A DNA stretch of 64,000 nucleotides from JAPORK01 sp026710285 (GTDB lineage Bacteria > Pseudomonadota > Gammaproteobacteria > Pseudomonadales > Endozoicomonadaceae), in contig OZ241746.1 of the NCBI GenBank assembly GCA_965201045.1, positions 5,394,001-5,458,000 of the forward strand, read 5' to 3'. A model generated the notes under the pieces. The model worked only from the letters and a program-made list of their open reading frames with translations, was not told where the DNA came from and did no database searches. Below, one piece after another: positions 8,633 to 17,103 of the stretch. Position 1 is the stretch's first letter. Each line of letters opens with the position of its first letter. Both the position numbers and the translations under genes were made by a program.

Positions 8633-9868
8633 CTATTTTTTCTTTTTGATTTTAAGACTAATTCGTCTTTTTAAACCAGATAAAAATGATGGTACTCTTT
8701 GTGATTTTTTGTCTTTTTTTTCGTCTGTGGTTTTTCTCATATTTCGCTCTTCCAGATGTTCCTGTTGTGCTTTTTTTAATGCCTGGGTTCTTACCTCACT
8801 TATAGATGTATAAATTATATCGTTTTTGTCTGCACCCGGCTGCCGCATTTGCAACACCTCCGTATCATCAATTTCAGCATAAACATACTCTTCATTATCA
8901 TTGTCATTTGCTATCACATCATCAGCTATAGCACAAGCAAACTTTTCACCGCTGTCTTTATTTTCTCTTACATCCTCAATTTCAGTATAAAAAGGCTCTT
9001 CAGCATTGTTTTCATTTTTTGTTACATTCTGATTTACTGCGTATTGCATCTGAGTTTCTGAATTAGGTATAGGCGGTAACGGTCGGTTTTTGTTTTTCTC
9101 ACTTATGCTCATGGCTGCTGTAGATTGACCAGCACCCGGCTGCCGCATTTGCAACATCTCCGTATCATCAATTTCAGCATAAATATACTCTTCATTATCA
9201 TTGTCATTTGCTATCACATCATCAGCTACAGCACAAGCAAACTCTTCACCGCTGTCTTTATTTTCTTTTACATCCTCAATTTCAGTATAAAAAGGCTCTT
9301 CAGCATTGTTTTCATTTTTTGTTACATTCTGATTTACTGCGTATTGCATCTGAGTTTCTGAATTAGGTATAGGCGATAACGGTTGGTTTTTGTTTTTCTC
9401 ACTTATGCTCATGGCTGCTGTAGATTGACCACTTTTTGACCATTGATTTAAGGCACGCGCAACTGCAAGTAATAATTTTTTTATACTTTTATCTTTATTA
9501 GTTAAGGCTTTTATCATATTGGTTGCTTTTTTGAGGCTATCCAGCAAAGAATCAAAATATTTTGGTTCTTCAGACCTCTTTTGTTCATAATCATTAATAT
9601 ATTTCAAAAGATCATTCAATGTCTGTTTTTGCTTTGTTTTAAACAACGTATCTATAAATTCTTTTTCCATTTCAGATTCTGGTATGCAATGGTGTAAAGC
9701 TGAAAGCAACATATTTATATGCAATTTCAGATGCTCCTTCTGTTTCTTTTTATCTTCTGGTATAACACTCCTAAATACTTCTATTGTAGAATTGGACTCT
9801 ACTGAATAGTCTGACTGGTTTCGCTGATATTTAATCTGATCATGGGTATCGGGGATATTAGGTTTCAT
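8633..9868 (-). CDS. Putative effector with repeated EPIYA/ITIM-like tyrosine motifs
   Basis: A 411-residue hydrophilic protein without signal peptide or membrane segment; no known family is recognised. Residues 1-145 look alpha-helical and charged. Residues 147-345 are two near-identical 100-residue repeats. Each has EEPFYTEIEDV (Tyr194, Tyr294) and EEY[IV]YAEIDD (Tyr230, Tyr330), resembling the phosphotyrosine motifs of EPIYA effectors and ITIMs. A further site is IIYTSI (Tyr353). Repeat 2 carries RPLPPIP (262-268), a class I SH3-ligand pattern; in repeat 1 it has decayed to QPLSPIP. The C-terminus is strongly basic (LKRRISLKIKKKK), which would suit membrane or nuclear targeting. Upstream AAGGA lies close to the ATG. 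Being an effector is inference; motif sequences are seen directly. Confidence 0.7.
   Translation of the reverse strand: MKPNIPDTHDQIKYQRNQSDYSVESNSTIEVFRSVIPEDKKKQKEHLKLHINMLLSALHHCIPESEMEKEFIDTLFKTKQKQTLNDLLKYINDYEQKRSEEPKYFDSLLDSLKKATNMIKALTNKDKSIKKLLLAVARALNQWSKSGQSTAAMSISEKNKNQPLSPIPNSETQMQYAVNQNVTKNENNAEEPFYTEIEDVKENKDSGEEFACAVADDVIANDNDNEEYIYAEIDDTEMLQMRQPGAGQSTAAMSISEKNKNRPLPPIPNSETQMQYAVNQNVTKNENNAEEPFYTEIEDVRENKDSGEKFACAIADDVIANDNDNEEYVYAEIDDTEVLQMRQPGADKNDIIYTSISEVRTQALKKAQQEHLEERNMRKTTDEKKDKKSQRVPSFLSGLKRRISLKIKKKK
8833..9430 (-). repeat. Two 300-base tandem direct repeats inside the putative effector gene
   Basis: Units 8833-9132 and 9133-9430 are nearly identical, with only scattered substitutions. 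The period is exactly 300 bases, so each adds 100 residues in frame. One substitution pair changes the SH3-ligand motif between units. Confidence 0.95.
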
Positions 9869-9910
9869 TTCCTTTTCTTCTGTGCTAATAAAAATTTACG
9901 CATATAATAA

Positions 9911-10013
9911 CCTACATTCCTGCGATCTTAATCATTTATTATTTAAATATAAAATAGTTATGATAATCATATACCCTACATTTCTGCAATCTCCATTTGG
10001 ATTTCATAAATTA
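9911..10013. mobile_element. Internally deleted IS1634-type remnant
   Basis: Bases 9911-9972 (CCTACATTCCTGCGATCTTA onward) match the transposase-start end of the IS at 8540-8599 in opposite orientation. From 9973 (CCCTACATTTCTGCAATCTC) the sequence matches the transposase-stop end at 6839-6880. The remnant thus joins two IS ends with the interior lost, like a MITE derivative. It lies directly upstream of the putative effector gene. Confidence 0.75.
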
Positions 10014-10766
10014 ACCTCAGTTTGGAGTTTTTTCTTTAATAAAAATTCTTTATTAACAGACGGATAACACTTAAAAACGACGTTATTCTGGCAGGGACTG
10101 CATACTCTTTATACAAATATTTGGTCAGATATGAAAAAAACCTGGAAACTTCTACACGATTGCAGCTTACAGTGCGTTCAGTAAAGATTGATACATTCAG
10201 CAGAAGATAAAATTTTCAGAACAAGAAATGGAGCTTTAAAAAATGTGACCAAAAGACAGCTCTAAAGAAAAGGGTCTCTCGCACAAAATTGATGAGCTGC
10301 TGGTTGCTTGCATAGCTTGTGATATAAAAAAACAATTTTACTAGATGAATCAGGGCATAACCTTCATATTTCTTCCTTTGGAGTTTTTTTCTGTAGCGGC
10401 TGATTACAGACAGGTTTTTTTAAGCTATGATTTGAAGGAAGGCTCAGAACTATTTTGGCTGCTTTAGTTCAGCCAGCGTCTTAACTCACAGCACTTTTGC
10501 TTTCCACCATTGCAAATTACCAGGAAAAATCACCTATATTTTATCCATCAAAGTTAGTATGAATTATATGACCTGTAATTGAAGATTAAAATCATTTCTT
10601 CCCTTTTAAGACTGTAAAACGCTTGTTTTAATTATAAATCTGAAAATTAAAAGATATGATACGTCATAGTAACAAGACCTGTCCTAAGTTAATTAATTTG
10701 ATTAATAAATTTAACTGACTATTGAGGTTAAATATATCAATATTTGTTATAACAGGAGATTATGTT
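10014..10766. other. Intergenic region with a dispersed-repeat copy
   Basis: The first part (about 10091-10265) is a shorter copy of the repeat at 1417-1881: AGGGACTG, TTTATACAAATATTT, TTACAGTGCGTTCAGTAAAG and the end AAAAGACAGCT. The rest, 10266-10766, is AT-rich with no supported gene. CAGGAGA at 10753-10759 is the ribosome binding site of the next gene. Confidence 0.5.
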
Positions 10767-11417
10767 ATGAACAAGAAAATATTATTTCTTATCTTTGTTA
10801 TGCTAATGAGTATGACAAAAAATCATGCTACTAAAATACGTAATAATTTTCTGTATTTTACTGGAAATAATAAAAAAACACTTATCATTGACAGCTTTAA
10901 AACAAACGATCAATGTATTTCAAAGCAGCAACCATTTTCAAAATTTGTAGATGTTGGTCATAGCAAAAAAAAATCTTTTTTGAAAATTAAGGCAGGCAGA
11001 AAAAACAGTAACAATGTAGTAGCTTGTTTATCAAACAGATTACTCCACGATAATATGAAACATTATTTTACCTTTAACCATAAAGCACGTTGGCTTAATT
11101 TTGCTTTTAAGGGAGATTTAACGATTAACTCTTTTTCAAAAGGGAGTTCAATGGATAAATCTGTGACATTTGAAAATATAATAGTCGCACAAGGACGTTC
11201 AGGTTTATCAAATAACTGGTGGATTGGAGGGGTAAATTGCAGACATGCTTATCTTCATCATCACTCTAAAAATATTAACATGGTAGAATGTACCGCTAAA
11301 GACAAAATAACAAAGTGGTGTTTTTTCCGCGGAGACACTGATAATGAAAATAAGAATTATGATACGCCATGGAATTTTGTTTATGTTTCAACAAAAACAT
11401 GCAAAAAAACCATTTAA
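10767..11417 (+). CDS. Secreted six-cysteine protein, paralogue 1
   Basis: No known family is recognised. The start at 10767 is chosen over an upstream in-frame codon because CAGGAGA sits 7 bases before it, giving 216 residues. The N-terminus is a Sec signal peptide (MNKKILFLIFVMLMSM, cleavage probably near NHATK). The mature part is basic and keeps six cysteines shared with the next gene (in DQC, VAC, GVNC, VEC, WCFF, KTC), enough for three disulfides. Conserved blocks are GDLTIN, IIVAQG, NWWIGGVNC and KITKWCFFRG. Probably exported to the periplasm or outside; function unknown. Confidence 0.75.
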   Translation: MNKKILFLIFVMLMSMTKNHATKIRNNFLYFTGNNKKTLIIDSFKTNDQCISKQQPFSKFVDVGHSKKKSFLKIKAGRKNSNNVVACLSNRLLHDNMKHYFTFNHKARWLNFAFKGDLTINSFSKGSSMDKSVTFENIIVAQGRSGLSNNWWIGGVNCRHAYLHHHSKNINMVECTAKDKITKWCFFRGDTDNENKNYDTPWNFVYVSTKTCKKTI

Positions 11418-11638
11418 AAGGCAAAATCAGTCATACAAAAATCATCTGTGGTGATAAATTATTTGTACATCCTCATAACTTAATCTAAAATTTGATTGTG
11501 TAAGTTTCAAAGATGACAAGTTGTATCCAAAATATTTCAAAAAGTAACTCTATTTCTAACCTAGATATGTATAACGAATCTTGTTGAATAAAAATTAATA
11601 ATAAAATTACAAATAATAACAATAAGAGAATTTGTATT

Positions 11639-12247
11639 ATGAATAAAAGAATAATCTTTTTTATCTCTCTGTACCTTATTTTAATCAGTACAATTGAAAA
11701 TTGTTATGCCAAACATAAACATACATGGAACAACTTCCTGTATTTTTTTGGAGATGCTACAAGTGTTACAGGTTTTACATTCAAAGACAAATGCATTTTG
11801 AACTCACAGCCATTTTCACAGTCTGTAAGTACTGGTTATAGTAAAAAGAAACATAACCCTTTTTTGAATATCAGAGCAGGCAGAAAATCAAGCTCCCATA
11901 CAGTAATAAAATGTTTAGGAAATATGCTCAACAAAAACCCTATAAAGAATTATTTTACCTTTGGTCATGATCCTGGTCATCTCAATTTTGCCGTTGAGGG
12001 AGACTTAACTATTAATAATGTAACATTTAAGCGCATAATAGTAGCACAAGGACATTCGACTCTAAATAATTGGTGGTTTGGAGGAGTAAATTGTGTTTAT
12101 AAGGGTAACTCATCTTATGACATGGTAGAATGTACCGCTGAAAACAAAATAACAAAGTGGTGCTTTTTCCGCGGAAAAAGCCCTGTGGATACAGATCTGA
12201 ATCAGGTTTATCTTTTAACCAAGACGTGCAAAGAAGCTACTAAATGA
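11639..12247 (+). CDS. Secreted six-cysteine protein, paralogue 2
   Basis: A 202-residue paralogue of the preceding gene, 221 bases downstream in the same orientation. Signal peptide MNKRIIFFISLYLILIST ends near NCYA-K. All six mature cysteines and the blocks GDLTINN, RIIVAQGHS, NNWWFGGVNC and ITKWCFFRG align with paralogue 1, while the loop between the fourth and fifth blocks differs. The pair is clearly a tandem duplication that has diverged substantially. The gap between them is long enough for separate promoters. Function unknown. Confidence 0.75.
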   Translation: MNKRIIFFISLYLILISTIENCYAKHKHTWNNFLYFFGDATSVTGFTFKDKCILNSQPFSQSVSTGYSKKKHNPFLNIRAGRKSSSHTVIKCLGNMLNKNPIKNYFTFGHDPGHLNFAVEGDLTINNVTFKRIIVAQGHSTLNNWWFGGVNCVYKGNSSYDMVECTAENKITKWCFFRGKSPVDTDLNQVYLLTKTCKEATK

Positions 12248-12551
12248 AAAGAATGGCTAAGAAATCTTTAACTAAAAAATAAAGACCATCGTTGTAATAT
12301 TTTATGATATAAATATTAGTTATCAAAAGACAGAAGTTGTATTTTTTACATGAAATGATGTTTTTTTTTGGAGTATCCACTTATAACTTCAGAATTACAT
12401 TTTAAAATCATAATAACATTAAAAGATTAATTCTGTGCTGTCAGTTTCCTAACAAACGTCAATGGATAAAATAAAAAACTGCCTTATATCTCCGCCCTGA
12501 AGGACGGAGTTTTACGGCGTGTCAGATAAAAACAAAGGTCAGTTAAAAATA
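12248..12551. other. Intergenic region between convergent secreted-protein gene and nqrF
   Basis: No gene is visible. It holds the GC-rich hairpin at 12490-12509, otherwise AT-rich sequence. Confidence 0.4.
12490..12509 (-). terminator. GC-rich hairpin downstream of nqrF, possibly an IS200/IS605-type end
   Basis: On the minus strand CTCCGTCC-TTCA-GGGCGGAG forms an eight-pair stem (one G-U) with a four-base loop, 43 bases after the nqrF stop. It lacks a T-run. The sequence with its following GTTTTACGG also resembles terminal hairpins of IS200/IS605-family elements. Either reading is possible; no transposase or TnpB remnant is adjacent. Confidence 0.4.
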
Positions 12552-13787
12552 TTATCCTCCAAAGTCGTCCAGCATAATATGATCTGACTCTACACCCAAG
12601 TCTTCTAGCATACTGATAACAGCACTGTTCATCATTGGCGGACCGCACATATAAAACTCACAATCTTCCGGTGCTGAGTGATCTTTAAGGTAATTATTAT
12701 AAAGTACCTGATGGATAAAACCTGTGTAACCCGTCCAGTTGTCTTCCGGTTGCGGATCAGAAAGTGCAAGATGCCATTTAAAGTTTTCATTTTCTCGTGC
12801 CAGCTCATCAAACTCTTCCACATAAAAAGCTTCTCGCAATGATCGGGCACCATACCAAAAAGAAATTTTTCGCTTTGAATGTAGTCGTTTAAGTTGATCA
12901 AAAATATGTGAGCGCATGGGTGCCATTCCTGCACCGCCTCCAATAAAGACCATTTCAGCATCGGTCTCTTTGGCAAAGAAATCACCAAAAGGTCCATATA
13001 CTGTCATCTTATCTCCGGGCTTCAGATTAAAGGTATAAGAGGACATCTGACCCGGCGGAACATTGGTTCCCGGAGGTGATGTGGCAATTCTGATATTAAA
13101 TTTTAAAATACCTTTTTCTTCAGGATAGTTAGCCATGGAATAAGCACGAATAATTGTTTCATCTACCACTGAAGAACTTTGCCACAACTTGAATTTATCC
13201 CAGTCTCCTCTGAAAGTCTCCGGAATATCAAAGCTGGTATATTTGAGCTGATGTGGCGGCGCTTCCAGCTGTACATATCCGCCTGCTTTGAAGTTAACTT
13301 CCGCGCCTTCAGGGAGTTTTAGGGTTAATTCTTTAATAAAAGTAGCTACATTATCATTGGAAATAACTTCACATTCCCATTTTTTAACCCCAAAGCACTC
13401 CTCTGGTACTTCAATTTGCATATCATGCTTAACGGCTACCTGACAGGAAAGACGCCAGCCTTCTTTCAGCTCCCTGCGGGTAAAATGCGGTTCTTCTGTA
13501 GCCAGTGCTGCACCTCCACCACTTTGTACCTTACAACGACACTGTGCGCAGGTTCCGCCACCACCACAGGCAGATGAAAGAAAAATATTTTGGGAAGCCA
13601 ATGTTTGCAGCAGTTTCCCTCCGCCAGTTACATGCAGTTGTTTTTCCTTATCTCCGTTTATATCGATAGTGATATTACCACTACTGACCATCACTGAACG
13701 GGCAACTAAGATCATACCTACAAGAACAAGTACAATCACAGTGAACATACTTATTCCAAGAACAATCGTTGTTATGTCACTACTCAT
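12552..13787 (-). CDS. nqrF: Na+-translocating NADH:quinone reductase subunit F
   Basis: Entry subunit of Na+-NQR, taking electrons from NADH through FAD to a [2Fe-2S] centre. One N-terminal membrane helix (residues 5-30) anchors it in the inner membrane. The ferredoxin domain has the cluster cysteines in SACGGGGTCAQCRC and LSCQ. The FAD domain motif is RAYSMANYP, and the NADH part includes FIGGGAGMAPMRSH. Length 411 matches the family. GAGGGAG precedes the ATG. Last gene of a complete nqrABCDEF operon; apbE and nqrM, often found next, are not here. Confidence 0.97.
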   Translation of the reverse strand: MSSDITTIVLGISMFTVIVLVLVGMILVARSVMVSSGNITIDINGDKEKQLHVTGGGKLLQTLASQNIFLSSACGGGGTCAQCRCKVQSGGGAALATEEPHFTRRELKEGWRLSCQVAVKHDMQIEVPEECFGVKKWECEVISNDNVATFIKELTLKLPEGAEVNFKAGGYVQLEAPPHQLKYTSFDIPETFRGDWDKFKLWQSSSVVDETIIRAYSMANYPEEKGILKFNIRIATSPPGTNVPPGQMSSYTFNLKPGDKMTVYGPFGDFFAKETDAEMVFIGGGAGMAPMRSHIFDQLKRLHSKRKISFWYGARSLREAFYVEEFDELARENENFKWHLALSDPQPEDNWTGYTGFIHQVLYNNYLKDHSAPEDCEFYMCGPPMMNSAVISMLEDLGVESDHIMLDDFGG

Positions 13788-13799
13788 AATCTGCTCCCT

Positions 13800-14408
13800 C
13801 TATAACTGAATACCTGAGAATGACATAAACCCTAACGCCATCAACCCTGCAGTAATAAAAGTAATTCCCAGCCCCTGAAGCCCTGCCGGAACATCACTGT
13901 ATTTTAATTTTTCACGAATACCTGCCATGGCTACAATCGCTAAGGCCCAGCCAAAACCAGAACCAAATCCATAAACAACGCTTTCAGAAAAAGTATAGTC
14001 ACGCTCCACCATAAACAGCGTACCACCTAAAATGGCACAATTTACTGTAATTAACGGCAGATAGATACCCAGTGCGTTATACAGAACCGGTACATACTTA
14101 TCAAGAAAAAATTCTAAAATTTGTACAATTGCAGCAATAACACCAATATAAGTAATCAACCCCAAAAAGCCTAAATCCAGCTCAGGTAAACCTGCCCAAG
14201 CCCAAGCGCCACTTTTTAGCAAATGTTGAAAAACGAGATTGTTAACCGGTACAGTAATCGTTTGTACCACAACAACCGCTACTCCCAATCCTATTGAAGT
14301 TTGAATTTTTTTAGAAACGGCAAGAAAAGTACACATCCCTAAAAAGAATGCCAGCGCCATATTTTCAACAAAAACGGCTTTAAGAAATAAACTCAGATAC
14401 AGTTCCAT
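13800..14408 (-). CDS. nqrE: Na+-translocating NADH:quinone reductase subunit E
   Basis: Six-helix inner-membrane subunit of Na+-NQR and half of the NqrD/NqrE antiparallel pair that holds an iron centre between them and lines the Na+ path. Motifs include ENMALAFFLGMCTFLAVSKK and, near the middle, INCAILGGTLFMVERDY-type residues (here VNCAILGG). GGAGGAG lies just before the ATG inside the end of nqrD. One base separates the two genes. Confidence 0.97.
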   Translation of the reverse strand: MELYLSLFLKAVFVENMALAFFLGMCTFLAVSKKIQTSIGLGVAVVVVQTITVPVNNLVFQHLLKSGAWAWAGLPELDLGFLGLITYIGVIAAIVQILEFFLDKYVPVLYNALGIYLPLITVNCAILGGTLFMVERDYTFSESVVYGFGSGFGWALAIVAMAGIREKLKYSDVPAGLQGLGITFITAGLMALGFMSFSGIQL

Positions 14409-14409
14409 T

Positions 14410-15072
14410 TTAATGCTCCTCCATTAACTGATGCTGAGGGGCAATTTTGAAAACAGATTTTTCAACCTGAGCCGGTTTGTAACTACGCACTGCCCAGATA
14501 ATCATACCGATAAGAAAGAAAGCACTCGGTGCCAGAAGCATTAATCCATTCGGTGTATACCATCCACCATTATTAACGGTAGGTAAAATCGTTATACCAA
14601 ATAATTTACCGGAACCGATCAGTTCACGAAAAAAAGCCACAACCATCAAAATCAAACCATAGCCTAATCCATTCCCGGCTCCGTCTAAGAAAGAAGCCAG
14701 TGGAGGATTACTCATTGCAAATCCTTCGGCACGCCCCATGACAATACAGTTGGTAATAATAAGCCCGACAAAAACAGAGAGTTGTTTGCTGGTAGAATAG
14801 GCATAAGCTTCCAGAACCTGATCAACGACAATAACCAGTGAAGCAATAATCGTCATTTGTACAATAATACGAATACTATCTGGAATATGTTTACGAATAA
14901 CTGAGACAAACATACTCGATAGCGCAGTGACTATCATCACAGAAACAGCCATTACAAAGCTGGTTGCCATATTTGTTGTGACCGCCAGTGCTGAACAAAT
15001 ACCCAACACCTGAAGTGTAATCGGATTATTATCAACAACGGGAGAAAATAATATACTGCTTTGCTTGTTCAT
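14410..15072 (-). CDS. nqrD: Na+-translocating NADH:quinone reductase subunit D
   Basis: Six-helix inner-membrane subunit, homologous to NqrE and RnfA/E. The paired cysteine helices are recognisable in LGICSALAVTTN and TNCIVMGRAEGFA. Length 220 is normal. It sits between nqrC (one-base gap) and nqrE (one-base gap), so translation is probably coupled through the operon. Confidence 0.96.
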   Translation of the reverse strand: MNKQSSILFSPVVDNNPITLQVLGICSALAVTTNMATSFVMAVSVMIVTALSSMFVSVIRKHIPDSIRIIVQMTIIASLVIVVDQVLEAYAYSTSKQLSVFVGLIITNCIVMGRAEGFAMSNPPLASFLDGAGNGLGYGLILMVVAFFRELIGSGKLFGITILPTVNNGGWYTPNGLMLLAPSAFFLIGMIIWAVRSYKPAQVEKSVFKIAPQHQLMEEH

Positions 15073-15073
15073 A

Positions 15074-15880
15074 TTAAATAGCTCCTCGCTTTAAATTTTT
15101 AAGAAAAGGACCAAAACCCTGTGAACCCAGCCAGAAATTAATTAAGTGACTGACACCACGGCTGGTCAGTGTGGCACCTGAAATCGCATCCACCTGATGT
15201 GATCTTTCTTCGCTGTCCGTACTGCTTTCGGTTTTCACAACCTGTATACCCAGCTTGCCTTTTCCAAGATCAATAGATTTGTTATGCCATTGTGCTTTCC
15301 AGCGGGGATTATCCACTTCTCCGCCAAGTCCTGGCGTCTCTTTCTGGCTGTAAAAAGTGAGTGCCTGCACTGTTTTTAAATCACCTTTCAGGGCTAAAAA
15401 ACCATACAGTGTTGACCAAAGTCCATATCCGCGTACTGGTAAAATCAGCACCGAAAGTTGCCCCTGTGCATTTTTTACCATAAATACTTTGGAGTAATAT
15501 TCCTGCCGCTTAATGAGTGCCGGGTCTTCACTGATAGGTAGCGCTCGGGAAAGTTTATTACTTTTTAGCGCATCATTAAAATTATAGCTGTTAACATTTA
15601 GCTCGCTCCCTTTATAAAAAGTCCCTGTGCGCAAGTCTACCAGAGCCGGGATTAGTTTTTCAGCAGATAACTTAAAAACTTCTTCTCTGGAGAGCGCATT
15701 AACATTCTCAACCAGTCCGGAGACTTCCAGGATACTTTTTTCCATATCTAGCTGCTTGTTTTCTTCCTGCCGGGCGTTTAAAAACACCGCAGTAGATGCC
15801 ACCAGCACTGAACAGAGAAGACACAATATAATCGTTACCAGAAGAATTTTTTTTATCGAATTGTTATTTATATCAGACAC
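15074..15880 (-). CDS. nqrC: Na+-translocating NADH:quinone reductase subunit C
   Basis: Subunit carrying covalent FMN on a threonine. One N-terminal membrane helix (about residues 10-32) is followed by a periplasmic FMN-binding domain. The flavinylation site is the Thr in SGATLTSRGV near residue 238. GYGLWS and KETPGLGGEV motifs of the FMN-binding fold are present. It overlaps nqrB by eight bases. Attachment of FMN needs ApbE, which must be encoded elsewhere. Confidence 0.97.
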   Translation of the reverse strand: MSDINNNSIKKILLVTIILCLLCSVLVASTAVFLNARQEENKQLDMEKSILEVSGLVENVNALSREEVFKLSAEKLIPALVDLRTGTFYKGSELNVNSYNFNDALKSNKLSRALPISEDPALIKRQEYYSKVFMVKNAQGQLSVLILPVRGYGLWSTLYGFLALKGDLKTVQALTFYSQKETPGLGGEVDNPRWKAQWHNKSIDLGKGKLGIQVVKTESSTDSEERSHQVDAISGATLTSRGVSHLINFWLGSQGFGPFLKNLKRGAI

Positions 15881-17099
15881 GACTACGTACCTCTCTGCGT
15901 TTTATATTGGCACGAATAACTGCATGATCGATCAGCGGAGCAAAGATATTTGCAAACAGTATAGCCAACATAACGCCTTCCGGGTAAGCCGGATTAATTA
16001 CCCGAATCAGTACTGTCATTGCACCAATCAACAATCCATAGAACCACCGTCCTGTGTGTGTCATTGATGCAGAAACCGGATCTGTTGTCATAAAAATAAG
16101 ACCAAATGCAAATCCTCCCAACACCAGATGCCAGTACCATGGCATCGCAAACATTGGATTAGTTTTTGAGCCGATTGCATTGAAAATCAGACTCATAGCA
16201 ACCATTCCGAGAAAGGTTCCCAGCACAATCCGCCAGGAAGCAATTCCCATTATAAGCAGTACAGCACCCCCGATAAAAATAGCCAGTGTAGAGGTTTCAC
16301 CCACCGAGCCCTGAATCGTTCCCAAAAAGGCGCGGGTCCAGGTAATACCGTGCAGCATAACATTTTTTACGCCGTCATCCTGCGCCAGACTCAATGCTGT
16401 TGCACCACTAAAACCATCAGCGGCTGTCCATACAGAAGCACCGGATAATTGTACCGGATAAGCAAAGTAGAGAAAGGCTCTACCGGTCAGCGCCGGGTTG
16501 AGGAAGTTTTTACCTGTTCCGCCAAACACTTCCTTGCCTATAACGATACCAAATGAAATACCCAGCGCAACCTGCCATAAAGGTACAGTGGGCGGCATAG
16601 TCAGAGAAAACAGTACCGAAGATACAAAAAAACCTTCATTAACTTCATGGCGACGAATAACAGCAAACAGGACCTCCCAAAATCCACCTACAATAAATGT
16701 GACTGCATAGATGGGGATATACCAGGTGGCACCATAAATAAAATTATCCAGGAAGCTATCTGGATTATGGCTGCTCCATATTATATTATGCCAGTATGCT
16801 GCACTGCCTGTCCCATCTAAAATAGCAGTATTGGCCTGATAACCTACATTCCACATACCAAAAAACATCGCCGGAAAAGTACACAGCCATACGGTAATCA
16901 TAATCCTTTTTAAATCAATACCATCACGAACATGCGCAGAAGTGTGAGTCACCGAAGGCGGACTGTAAAAAAGTGTATCAATCGCCTCATATAACGGATA
17001 AAGCTTTTGATACTTACCCCCTTTTTCAAAATTTGGTGCTATCTTGTCCAGATAACGCCGTAGCGATGAACCTGAACCGCTGGTTTTCTTTTCAGCCAT
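15873..17099 (-). CDS. nqrB: Na+-translocating NADH:quinone reductase subunit B
   Basis: Large membrane subunit with ten predicted helices, a covalent FMN and the riboflavin/quinone region. The FMN-bearing threonine lies in DGFSGATALSLA. The family motif GGTGKNFLNPALTGRAF region is intact. The cytosolic N-terminus (EKGGKYQKLYPLYEAIDT) is the usual one. Four bases separate it from nqrA. Length 408 is normal. Confidence 0.97.
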   Translation of the reverse strand: MAEKKTSGSGSSLRRYLDKIAPNFEKGGKYQKLYPLYEAIDTLFYSPPSVTHTSAHVRDGIDLKRIMITVWLCTFPAMFFGMWNVGYQANTAILDGTGSAAYWHNIIWSSHNPDSFLDNFIYGATWYIPIYAVTFIVGGFWEVLFAVIRRHEVNEGFFVSSVLFSLTMPPTVPLWQVALGISFGIVIGKEVFGGTGKNFLNPALTGRAFLYFAYPVQLSGASVWTAADGFSGATALSLAQDDGVKNVMLHGITWTRAFLGTIQGSVGETSTLAIFIGGAVLLIMGIASWRIVLGTFLGMVAMSLIFNAIGSKTNPMFAMPWYWHLVLGGFAFGLIFMTTDPVSASMTHTGRWFYGLLIGAMTVLIRVINPAYPEGVMLAILFANIFAPLIDHAVIRANIKRREVRSRV

Positions 17100-17103
17100 G
17101 TTA

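Noticed and set aside
8849..9361. Two similar plus-strand ORFs of 70 and 78 codons
   Set aside because: They are the antisense of the 300-base repeats of the putative effector gene and exist twice only because the repeat does.
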